Shown: positions 11,156-19,954 of the stretch, one piece after another
How positions within the stretch are numbered: position 1 is the first letter of the stretch
Layout: every line of letters begins with the position of its first letter
DNA from: Tubulanus polymorphus
Lineage: Eukaryota; Nemertea; Palaeonemertea; Tubulaniformes; Tubulanidae
Reading direction: 5' to 3'
Assembly: GCF_964204645.1 (NCBI RefSeq)
Contig: NW_027437466.1
Location: 1-64,000 of the forward strand
Length of the DNA: 64,000 nt
Notes under the pieces: generated by a model
What the model saw: only the letters and a program-made list of their open reading frames with translations
Databases searched by the model: none
What the model was told of the DNA's origin: nothing
Program-made: the position numbers and the translations under genes

Positions 11156-11731
11156 ATAGGATTGTTTTACAAAACAGGTAAGCCTGCTTATCTGAAGGCA
11201 AACATATCGAACCTACCAAAATGATATCGATATTTCATTCGCCTTTCTATCTTCATGATGCGGAAAGAGTTTACAACCGACATCAGATGCCAATGAGTTT
11301 AATCTTAATCGTCGAATCGCGTTAAGACTAAATCAAATCAATAGTATTTCGACCTATTGCCTAAATCTTTGAAATGTGGTCCAGTTGTTATCAGACTCTG
11401 GGTAGTTGATATCAAACTCTTTTTGTAGCCAACTTTCCTTTTCAAAATTTCAAAATCCCCGGCTACGGGTCTGTTATGAAAGTATTGAGACCAAGGGCAC
11501 ATCCAGATACGTGCTATGCCAGTCATCGTGTGATATTGAAATGGTAGACGCCGGTACTAAACTATTTGAAATGACAATTTATGGCAACGTGTGACTTTCA
11601 AAAACATTGCCACCGTAAAGTTCCGTATGCTTAGGGAACATTTCAAAATTGCTACAGCAAATACACGTTCACTAAGGAGCAAAATAGTATCAAATGGTTA
11701 GATTTTATTTTCACCCCACTTAAATCGAAAT

Positions 11732-12165
11732 TTAGAGTAGGATATACAAACAGTTCAAATAATGTAAGAACCTAATGAAATTGAAATCGGCGGAAACTAA
11801 CCGAAGAATATCATCAACGCAACGTCGCCAAAGTGTGGGTCTACTTTCAGTGTGAAGAACTTTGCTTTCAACGTGTTCCAAGAATAAACCAGCTAAAACA
11901 GGGGTGATTGTATACTCCATAGCCATACTAAAAAACTGTTAAAAATATTAGAACCAAATAGAAAATATGAGTTTTTTTAACAAAGTTCGATTAAATCCAA
12001 GAGACAATCACTATCTGCGATTTCTACGGTATCCCTTGTGTTTTTATCAAAATGAAAATCAGAAGTAGGTAACTTTCTCCTAAGAAAATCCATAGAAGGT
12101 CTAAAAGTAACATTAGTGAATAAGCTCGCAACATCAAAATATATAGATAATTTATCATGCCCATT
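11732..12165 (-). pseudogene. PLE reverse transcriptase fragment, unit C
   Basis: Same order as unit B. Motif B is at about 11,870-11,926. The catalytic motif reads CVDD (Tyr to Cys, codon TGC) at about 11,811-11,822. Codons are missing near 11,850 relative to unit B. Each tandem unit carries its own lesions, so they diverged after amplification. Confidence 0.65.
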
Positions 12166-13658
12166 TTAGACATTCTAATAAACCCTGATTATTATCAATA
12201 TATCCTCTGTTTACAGATTTTGAACTGCAGCCAAAGATGTCCATCCCCAAATAAGATTGTTTTACAAAACAGGTTAGCCTGTTTATCGGAAGGCAAACAT
12301 ATCGAACCTAGCAAAATGATATCGATATTTCATTCCCCTTTCTATCTCCATGATGCGGAAAGAGCTTACAACCGACATAAGATGCCAATGAGTTCAATCT
12401 TAATCGTCGAATCGCGTTAAGACTAATCAAATCAATAGTATTTCGACCTATTGCCTAAATCTTTGAAATATGGCCCAGTTGTTATCAGACTCTGGGTAGT
12501 TGATATCAAACTCTTTTTGTAGCCAACTTTCCTTTTCAAAATTTCAAAATCCCCGGCTACGGTTATGAAAGTATTGAGACCGAGGGCACATCCAGATACG
12601 TTCTATACCAGTCATCGCGTTATATTGAAATGGTTGACGCCGGTACTAAACTATTTGAAATGACAATTAATGGCGACGTGTGACTTTCAAAAACATTGCC
12701 ACCGTAAAGTTCCGTATGCTTAGGAGGTAACATTTCAAAATTGCTATAGTAAATACACGTTAACTAAGGAGCAAAATAGTATCAAATGGTTAGATTTTAT
12801 TTTCATCCCACTTAATTCGAAATGGACATCATTGGCTGCAGTTCAAAAAGATCTCCTCCGGCTAGTTTCCAATACAATTCTATATTCATGAATTTGGACA
12901 CCATTTGGAATACCCTTCAAGGTCAATCTAACCAGTTCTTTCCTCGGAGATTTTCGATTGCTCTCCAGGAACTAAAATCCATCAAAACCATCCGCATCTC
13001 CTAGGCTGATAAAGGCGGCAAAATTGTTATTCAAGATTTGATCAATTACAATTTGATGCTATTGTTTGCTATTGTGAAATGTTTGCTATTCTCGGTGATT
13101 CCAATTTCTACAAATCCATCAAAAACAACCCTTTGAAAGAGATGCAATCGGCTTTTAGTTTAGGTTTAAAAAACATATCTAAGAAATTTCCTGACCATTC
13201 GGACTTCATCTCCAAATTTAACTCTCGGCTTCCAAATCTTCCTTATGCTTATGGTCTTCCAAAAATTCATAAACCCAATTCTCCGTTAAGACCGATCATT
13301 TCTAATATCAATTCTCCATCATATCGGCTCTCCAAAAATCTGGCTAAAGTACTCTCCCCGGCTTTGGGTACTTTTTCTGATTCTCACATTCGGCACAATA
13401 TGGATCTTTTAGACAAACTCAAAAAAAATCTCAAACCTAATGGACAAAAATTTATATCTTTCGACGCTGTTTCCTTGTTCACTAATATACCATTGGAACC
13501 AACTCTCAATTTCTTAAGAGGAAAACTCCCGGACTCCAATCTTGATCTCCCAATTCCTGTAGAATGTTTACTTGAACTTTTGGAACTCTGTACAACCAAA
13601 ATATATTTCCAATTCCAAGACAAATTCTATGAACAAATTTTCGGTTTCGCTATGGGTA

Positions 13659-14242
13659 TATTGGAGTAATAAATTACCTATTTAGACAATGGGAAAATAA
13701 GTCGGAGTTCGGGGCAGTAGTTGCGGTTAGCAGGCAACCTACGTGAATACTTACATCACACATAAGAGAGAAGCATAGAAGATAGGTAAGAGTGATGGGG
13801 GTGTTTACGTGGGAAGCGTGTTATAGCAGTAGCCTTGAGCTCTGGAAAGTTGAGTTATAAATGTAGCGTTCGTAGAAATGATTTACATAGCCAGTAGAAC
13901 TATAGTAAAAGAAGACGTCTCTGGCAATGAGGCCAAGCGGTGTGGAAATATACGTCACGAGCGAAGGAAGAATAGATATAAAAAGGGAGGGTTTTAAGGC
14001 AGTGGGGTCGGGAAAAGCTTGGTCGGTAGAGCTAGGTCGGTTGAGCTAGTGGTTAGAACAAGAGGGGACGTGCTAGGAAGATTGCAAGAAGAGAGTATAA
14101 GAATAAAAATCTGGATCGATAGAAGAAGCTAGTTGTAGTTAATTTATGAAAAGAACCCCAAGGAACTACGCTGGTGAAACGCAAACAACGCAGGTGGTCA
14201 ACACACGTCACCCTGACACTGGAGAAGAGGACCCCCACAACA
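13659..14242 (+). mobile_element. Probable solo LTR (alternatively a 588-bp intron)
   Basis: The insert lies exactly between the Gly and Asn codons of RT motif B and is flanked by GGTA on both sides (13,655-13,658 and 14,243-14,246), as expected of a 4-bp target duplication. It starts TATTGGAGTAATAAA (TG expected) and ends ACAACA, with a TATA box TATAAAAAGG at 13,977 and AATAAA at 14,102-14,107, an LTR-like U3-R-U5 order. The same boundaries also fit a phase-1 GT-AG intron (13,656-14,243), and some PLEs do have introns. I favour the LTR because of the internal signals. Confidence 0.55.
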
Positions 14243-15025
14243 GGTAACCCATTATCCCCGATTTTGGCTAATCTTTTCCTTGAACACTTTGAATCCGAAA
14301 TTCTCCCTAAGTACGCTGGCTCTAAACCAACTTTTGGATTAGATATGTTGATGACATTCTGTGCTTAGTTTCTGATAATTTTGATCTTACCTCTTTTATC
14401 GACTTCATCAACTCCAATATCCATCTTTGAAATTCACTTTTGAATGGGAACAAAATTACCAAATTCCGTTTTTAGATGTTCTAATTCACAATAAATTTTC
14501 TCATTTGATTTTCTCAGTCTACCGTAAACCTATCAACGCCGAGGCATACCTTCACTTCTTTTCGTTTACTGCCAAATCAATCAAAATTGGTCTCGCTCAA
14601 AGCCTCTTTCTCCGTGCACTACGGATCTGCGATGAAACCTTCCTTTCGGCTGAATTTGACCATATATCCAACTCTCTTAGAAAATTGGCTTACCCTGATC
14701 ACATTTTGAAAATCGCTATTTCTAAGGCTAAACGTACTTTCTTCAATTCTAAACCTCCAGAAAACAAAAAACACATTTCAGAGTTCATTGTAGTTCCGTA
14801 TGTACCTGTTTTGGAAAAGTTTCGTCACTCTCTCCCTTTATTGTATAAACAAATCATTTTCACATATGAAAACAAAATTAGTAAGACTTTGGTTAAAAAC
14901 AATCAATCTAAACCTTTGGACTGCGGAGTTTACAAAATTCCTTGTTTTGGCTGTGATAAAATTTACTTTGGAGAAACTGGTCGTGATTTAAAAACTCGAA
15001 TTTCGGAACACAAAAAGGATATAAT

Positions 15026-15221
15026 GAGACGAGAAGATACACAATATCCGTGTAAGAAGATAACAAGAGAAATCCCACAATAAGTTCAGCCAAAAGTTCT
15101 CCTGTACTCAGTACGCCTGATGATGGCTAATAGTCTTTAGCCGAAACGTTGCGCAAATATATATAACTCTTCTATTCAAGTTTCTCGTTTTGGCTGAACT
15201 TATTGTGGGATTTCTCTTGTT
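15026..15221 (+). mobile_element. 5'-truncated second PLE inserted in the GIY-YIG domain
   Basis: 196 bp flanked by a 14-bp direct repeat AAAAAGGATATAAT (15,012-15,025 and 15,222-15,235), which reads as a target-site duplication; removing the insert and one repeat restores the GIY-YIG frame. The insert contains perfect 34-bp inverted repeats (15,062-15,095 and 15,188-15,221) flanking a hammerhead-like motif, and a short frame before the first arm. It resembles the 3' tail of another PLE. Both it and the host PLE end near a GTGGGATTT word. Confidence 0.75.
15114..15153 (+). ncRNA. Hammerhead-like ribozyme motif in inserted PLE tail
   Basis: Core CTGATGA (15,117-15,123), one T, stem II GGCTAA/TTAGCC (15,125-15,130 with 15,137-15,142), GAAAC (15,143-15,147), GTT (15,148-15,150), and a 3-bp stem I CGC/GCG. 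Stem III is reduced to two possible pairs with no loop. PLEs are known to carry such minimal hammerheads, some of which work as dimers. The extra T after CTGATGA departs from the canonical core, so activity is uncertain. It lies inside the 34-bp inverted repeats. Confidence 0.55.
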
Positions 15222-15544
15222 AAAAAGGATATAATAAATCAAAAACCGGCTAGTGGCGTAGCCAATCACGTTTGGAACACTGGTCATCGTTTTAATTTCG
15301 ATAAAGCCGAAATTATTTATACTTCCAGCAATTACACTAAACGCCACATAGTTGAGTCTGCCCTAGTTACTCGTCACTCAGATATTAGTACCAATTTAAA
15401 TAATGGCTTTTCCCCGCGTGATTCCCTTCTTTCTAAGTATATTACTTCATGCCTTGCCAAACACTAATTATTTACTCACTCACCAATTTACTCAATTAAC
15501 CTGTCCTCCTCTGTATATATACCCTTGTTTTTAGTCTTTTTCTC

Positions 15545-15586
15545 ACACCTGACGATGATCTCTAGGGTGAGATCGAAACGTCGTGT
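15545..15586 (+). ncRNA. Hammerhead-like ribozyme motif at PLE 3' end
   Basis: Same architecture as at 15,114: stem I ACAC/GTGT (15,545-15,548 with 15,583-15,586), core CTGACGA (15,549-15,555), one T, stem II GATCTC/GAGATC (15,557-15,562 with 15,569-15,574), GAAAC (15,575-15,579), and GTC (15,580-15,582) as the expected cleavage triplet. Placement between the GIY-YIG stop and the 3' tail fits PLE-encoded ribozymes that process element RNA. The extra T and the loop-less stem III are shared with the other motif. Confidence 0.6.
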
Positions 15587-15680
15587 CTTTTATATATTTT
15601 AGATTTGATAAATAAATTCTGGTTTTTAAATTCTTTTAATCTTGTAAATAGTGGGATTTTATCTTATTATCCGTTCACCA

Positions 15681-16846
15681 CGTTTGAGTATGGTCATCGT
15701 TCTAAGCAGGAAACTATAAGGTCTGTCGAGGTCTGAATATTGTTGTGGTAAATTCTAGGATTTAATAGCGATCTAATAGCCGATTTCTTCTGTACCGGTA
15801 TTCTAGCTTCGACGGCCAACATTGGAAGAGGTATCCAAGACCCAATATTCAGCCACCCTCCGATATGTGACATCATATGAATTCAAGGCCATCCCAAAAC
15901 AATGGTCTGTGTGCCGTAACCCGACCGACCCGACTTCAAAGGTACCGAGTGTAAACTTTTTTCTGGGATTCATTGAAATAAATTTTATTTTTGATAAAAA
16001 CGGGCGGCCGGCCGGCCGGCCGACCGGCCGACCCACCGACCCACTGCCGACGTATGAGCTACTTATGTTTGAATTCAAGTGTGCATCGTGGGGAAACATG
16101 CCTTGACACGTGGCCTAATTTAAGTTTTTCAGTTTTTCATTCATTTTTAATAGTGACTATATTAAAGCTGGTAACGTAAACGCGCGCACATATTCAATGT
16201 ACTGTTTCATTTTTAACACAGAGATGACGCTCTGGACGAAGTTATATTTCTATAATTATTCTTGAAATCTACGCTATTAGACAAATATCCCGTGCACAAC
16301 GTTGATGATTTTTTTGCGATATTGTTTCCATGTAAAAAAGGTGAAAAATGTGTTTTTGTTACCCACAATTTTTGCCAAAACAAAATTTCTACCACCAACT
16401 GACTCATGCTGAAAAGTTGAGTCGGTGTTACGGCAAACAGACAATAATTTTGGGATGTCCTTATTTGAAAATTTTTTCATATTGTGAAACATATTTTTTT
16501 GAAATTATAGAATAATTTCCCTGCCGCGCCTAGCTGTACCCTACAAAATTTTGGACGTGGACCATAAACAAATGTATATCATTGGTCTTATTTGACTACA
16601 AAATAATTTTTTAAGAAAGTTAAAATACAATATAAACTTGTGGAACTTTGAAGTCACGAATTAAAAAGATTTTTCAAGCAATGCCCTTATTCCAAACAAT
16701 CTCTAGCTTTCAAGGTAAACCACCCTTTGCCCATGGGCAATTTATTTTCGAAGTCGAACGAAGCGCTTTTTATTTTTTACTGAAAATGTTTACAAAAAGC
16801 GCTGTTATGACTATCGAAATAGAAATTAAGAATTATATGAACCACA
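15681..16846. other. Non-coding stretch with a short GC-rich tandem repeat
   Basis: Mostly AT-rich. At 16,001-16,040 there is a (GGCC)n-type tract passing into GACCGGCCGACCCACCGACC; frames across it on both strands are repeat-driven. A small inverted repeat around TGACTCA lies near 16,398-16,427. Nothing gene-like is seen; a 98-codon minus frame at 15,803-16,099 is a shadow of the GC tract. Confidence 0.5.
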
Positions 16847-17074
16847 GTTTGGGATGTCGGGAGCGCCTGGTGGTATCACATCGCCGTGGAACTTAATCCC
16901 GGTACCGAAGAGTATGCAAAAATTTTGTCCAGTTACTATCTCGGGAAAATAAAGCTTTGAAAAACCTTGACAGTTTCCGGTTCTGTATTTTCAGCTTAGG
17001 GGTGAAAAACTTATCTTTAAACTTACTTTTTTTAAACTTTTGATGCCACTTGGATCCTTTGTTGATACCATATA

Positions 17075-17160
17075 GTGCTGCTGCTGCTGCTGCTGTTGCT
17101 GCTCCTATGTTGACGGATGCTGCCTCTCCTATGTTGAAGGATGCTGCTGCTATACCACTT
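17075..17160 (+). repeat. GCT trinucleotide tract and 24-bp repeats
   Basis: About six GCT triplets followed by two units of the 24-bp ATGTTGACGGATGCTGCC type repeat seen at 1,687-1,785. The tract length differs between the two module copies, a sign of slippage. Confidence 0.7.
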
Positions 17161-17318
17161 GCAGATCCTGCTACACACGACGAATACCCTAGCGAAACGA
17201 TATTAGAAAACTCAATTCATTCTTTCACTTTTATTCATCATTGAAAGATTCTAATTCATTCTTATATAAAATGAACACTTACTCAACAATTCAGATTAGA
17301 TAAAGATCCCATGTTTTA

Positions 17319-17579
17319 ATGTTGACTTTTCAAACGATTTTGTTTCCATTGTGCTATCAATCTAAAACAGATAAGCAAATTATTCTAATAAAGAAACCTT
17401 CAGACTTAGGAGAAACTTACAGCAATGAAGACGTTGAATACTCACCGTTATATTCTAAAATTATTCGAAAATATGTTTCTGACTTGTCGAGATATCTATC
17501 ACTAGGGCGTTTTGGGTATCTACAAACGAAATCTAAAGATTGTAAGATTTCCGAACGAAAATGTCAACTATCAGAATGA
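17319..17579 (+). CDS. Hypothetical 86-residue ORF in duplicated module
   Basis: ATG to TGA, 86 codons, with protein-like composition (YSNEDVEYSPLYSKIIRKYV in the middle, then DLSRYLSLGRFGYLQ). The equivalent in copy 1 (about 1,905-2,140) keeps most of this sequence but has lost about nine codons and the start region. Tyr/Ser/Lys-rich, no membrane segment or known motif. It could be an exon of a larger gene, since no promoter or poly-A site stands out. Family not recognised. Confidence 0.3.
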   Translation: MLTFQTILFPLCYQSKTDKQIILIKKPSDLGETYSNEDVEYSPLYSKIIRKYVSDLSRYLSLGRFGYLQTKSKDCKISERKCQLSE

Positions 17580-17782
17580 AAAAAATTGAACTTGAGAAAT
17601 TAAACTAGGCCAGAAATAAAAGATTTGAATACAAAACTCATTCAGTTTTTGAAGAATGGTACTATACACCTAGAACAAAATCTAACCACAAAATCTTTGA
17701 AATGAAAGATAGTTCACGAATCCACTGATTTAAGTACAATTCATGATCGCTTATCTTAATCATAATCTAAAACTTACCAGAT

Positions 17783-17965
17783 ATGTTGGGATTTTCTGAC
17801 TTGGCTTTGGTGGGTAATCATATCTCAATACAGGCTCTTCGCTGGTGTACGTGCGCTATACGTGGTGGCTGGTTCTCGAATGAAGCTCTAACCAAGCGTT
17901 ACCACAATACGATTTGGGCGGCGGCTATTGTGTGGAAATTCGATCATATCGTGACCCAAAATTGA
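17783..17965 (+). CDS. Hypothetical 60-residue ORF, copy 2
   Basis: Same length, start and stop as the ORF at 2,230, with three residue changes. A minus-strand splice-donor-like site (CTG/GTAAGTT) stands just upstream of the ATG in both copies, so the conserved sequence may instead be a minus-strand exon. Function unknown. Confidence 0.2.
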   Translation: MLGFSDLALVGNHISIQALRWCTCAIRGGWFSNEALTKRYHNTIWAAAIVWKFDHIVTQN

Positions 17966-18429
17966 CACAATGAAGTACGTGTACTAAAATATTCTAACTC
18001 TATTGCTAAACTGTCTGCTTCATTCTTTTATGGTACATGTGGGTTTAATATACCAACTTCAGCGGGTTTAGAACGCGGCTACAAGACCGAAACAAGAGGC
18101 AGGAATAAATCACATCACTCCTGTTTTAACTAACAAATACATGTATTCTAAAATAAAACGATGTAATTAGTTACTATATGCACCGGCACGAAAATTGACG
18201 GCCATCGGATCAATGTCTCCTTAATGGCAAATGTTATCGTACAAAAATTTGATGATTTCAAATCATTTGTTTTGCTAAATAGTGTTCCCAGTTTTATTAG
18301 GAGGCTACTACAATTTACTGTAATCTGTATTTTGTATTCTCGACTTCGGTCGTGTCTTGTTTATCACTAGTATCTTTATTATTGACGATTCGTTTTATTA
18401 ATTGGGGATATTTAACAAGGAGGACTGAG

Positions 18430-18735
18430 TACGAATAAAAAAAATGTTGAACGGTAGGAAAATACATAAAAACTGAAGTCATCCTCAATCCTCCTTGTGA
18501 AACATACCCCAGTAACAAACGACTCTGAACGATTACGATTCTTAACTCTTAACGATTCTGAAAATTCTCGAGAAATACAAAACACGACCGAAGCCGAGAT
18601 TGAAACAGATTAAAAAAAATGTTGAAAATTCGGAAAATATTCACACAACAAACTGAAGTCATATTCAATCCTCCTTCAAAAACATACCCCATTACAACAA
18701 ACGACTCGACCATTCTGAAATTACTCGAGAACACT
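18430..18735. repeat. 155-bp minisatellite, cluster 4
   Basis: About two units (anchors near 18,445 and 18,617) with a small AT-rich insertion (18,525-18,555). Overlaps the end of duplicated module copy 2. Confidence 0.8.
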
Positions 18736-18779
18736 TTACTTATGAACAAATTTATTCATACCAACCACCAAGCGGAACC

Positions 18780-18965
18780 CAAGATATCGGGAGTATAATT
18801 TGAATAAGCAATACAGGAAATACATGAAATAAATTGATATCGATATATAGGACATTGAAAGTTTCATCATTGTGGTTGCTATGTTTTTTCCCGGTATTTA
18901 TGTAGCTATTTGGTAGAACTGTCTTCAGTCACATAGACTGTGCACATGCACACCTCAGTCGAATG
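18780..18965. repeat. Diverged partial copy of the 0.7-kb module
   Basis: Matches 4,445-4,605 and 8,805-8,960 (shared words TAATTTGAATAAGC, CCCGGTATTTATGT, GACTGTGCACATGCACACCT), clearly more diverged than those two are from each other. Confidence 0.65.
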
Positions 18966-18984
18966 CCGCACACGCCACTTTCCA

Positions 18985-19335
18985 CTCCAATCCTTTCCAC
19001 GCAATCCTCCCTGTCAAACATCACCTGGTAACAAACCACTCCACCATTCTAAAAGTACTTGATGAAACAAAACACGACCGAAACCGAGATTAAAACAGAC
19101 AAAAGAAAATGTTAGAAATTCGGAAATTTTTCACATAAAAAACTGAAGTCATCCTCAAACCTCCTTGTCAACCATCCCGCAGTAACAAACGAACATTCTG
19201 AAAACCCTCGAGAAAACAAAAACCACGACCCAAGCCGAGATTAAAAAAGATAAAAGAGAAAATGCTAAATATTCGGAAAAGATTCACATAAAAACTGAAG
19301 TCATCCTCAGTCGGGTTTGTCAAACATCCAAAAAG
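18985..19335. repeat. 155-bp minisatellite, cluster 5
   Basis: Two to three diverged units with anchors near 19,103 and 19,258. This is the last occurrence of the family in the window. Confidence 0.75.
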
Positions 19336-19582
19336 AACGAAACGAATAATAAAATAAGTTTTATAAACGCTACCACAGCCACATAAAAAAACCGACCACA
19401 CTATTTCACAAAACAGAGCAAATGATTTAAAGGGGTCATGAAGAGGTTTTTAAGATATGGCTAAAAGTATTTTTTATCATCAATTATATTATTTATTGTT
19501 TTAGTGGTCAAGAAATTAATTTTTATTATTCAATTAGTGTTAAAAAGAGACTTTTGATCGGCTGCGCTGATTCCTTCCCTAC

Positions 19583-19599
19583 CCGGAAGTGTGACGTCA
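19583..19599 (+). promoter_or_regulatory. ETS and CRE sites upstream of cassette 2
   Basis: CCGGAAGT (19,583-19,590) followed two bases later by a perfect TGACGTCA (19,592-19,599). Juxtaposed ETS and CREB/ATF sites are typical of TATA-less animal promoters. They lie about 90 bp before the hairpin at 19,688 and 360 bp before the first ATG of cassette 2. Whether they drive that cassette is inference. Confidence 0.45.
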
Positions 19600-19687
19600 T
19601 TCTGAGAACCCAAACCAAAACAACATGGTGAAGTGTATAGAAACGGTGATACTAACAGCGATTTAAGTGCACAATAGTGACTCAAGT

Positions 19688-19771
19688 AATAGGGAATAAG
19701 TTGGTTCCAGGCCAAAGGCCGAAGGGTCGAGCTCACTCTCCCCTTCAACCTGAACCAACTTATTCCCTATT
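19688..19771. repeat. Long hairpin at the head of AT-rich cassette 2
   Basis: Perfect 20-bp inverted arms (19,688-19,707 and 19,752-19,771), with further short pairings inside (CAGG/CCTG, GAAGGG/CCCTTC). The arm core AATAGGGAATAAGTTGGTT is the counterpart of the arm at 6,741. The loops of the two hairpins are unrelated, so the arms are the conserved part. Confidence 0.8.
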
Positions 19772-19954
19772 TCTTCTAATAATTTCATAAAAATTAACAT
19801 TATTTTTATGAATTTCATAGATTTCGGATAAAAAACATTTAAAATAAATGGACAGTTAAAATAATATAAAAACTAACGAGTAATTAACGATTCTTGATTT
19901 TAAACATAAAAGTGTGAGTAAAGTGTGAGTGAAACATTGAATATTTATATTTGA

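Larger units (their letters stand above)
9481..12821 (-). mobile_element. Tandem array of truncated Penelope-like units
   Basis: Three to four head-to-tail minus-strand units of about 1.1 kb. The anchor AATAGTATTTCGACCTATTG or a variant occurs at 9,490, 10,224, 11,338 and 12,432, so spacings are about 1,094 and 1,114 bp; the first unit is shorter (about 733 bp) because a deletion at 9,645 fuses the N-terminal region to the palm. Each unit runs from an N-terminal domain through RT motif A (FDVASLFTNV), motif B and motif C, and stops just after the palm; GIY-YIG is absent. PLE tandem arrays are known, but arrays of such truncated units suggest amplification of a dead copy. Confidence 0.8.
12822..15467 (+). 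pseudogene. PLE polyprotein: reverse transcriptase plus GIY-YIG endonuclease
   Basis: The product would copy PLE RNA into DNA and cut the target. Visible landmarks: DKGGKIVI motif at about 13,010-13,030; YGLPKIHKPNSPLRPIIS at 13,253-13,310; motif A FDAVSLFTNIPLEP at about 13,459-13,500; motif B FAMG|NPLSPILANLF split by an insertion; YVDD at 14,344-14,355; GVY at 14,925-14,933, YFGE at 14,964-14,975 and TRISEHK of the GIY-YIG fold; probable catalytic Glu at 15,354-15,356 (IVESAL). Lesions: TAG at 13,002-13,004, frameshifts near 13,070, 14,335 and 14,425, and the two insertions. The terminal TAA is at 15,465-15,467. Non-functional as it stands. Confidence 0.85.
12822..15680 (+). mobile_element. 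Penelope-like element with RT and GIY-YIG, interrupted
   Basis: A plus-strand PLE of a different subfamily from the minus-strand units. Layout: N-terminal region 12,822-13,080, RT 13,080-14,420, linker, GIY-YIG endonuclease about 14,920-15,467, hammerhead-like motif 15,545-15,586, 3' tail with AATAAA near 15,608. Two insertions split it: a probable solo LTR (13,659-14,242) and another PLE tail (15,026-15,221). The 5' end is fused at 12,821 to an inverted piece of the minus-strand family. The 3' end is approximate. Confidence 0.85.
16847..18700. repeat. Dispersed duplicated module, copy 2
   Basis: Direct-orientation partner of 1,441-3,005, longer because of segments at about 17,610-17,760 and 18,105-18,230 that copy 1 lacks. 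It carries the better-preserved frames (17,319-17,579 and 17,783-17,965), so copy 1 is probably the decayed one. It ends within the 155-bp repeat. Confidence 0.75.

Noticed and set aside
15803-16107. Overlapping 94-98-codon frames on both strands
   Set aside because: They overlap each other across a GGCC/GACC tandem tract; RPAGRP-type peptide repeats are expected from it.
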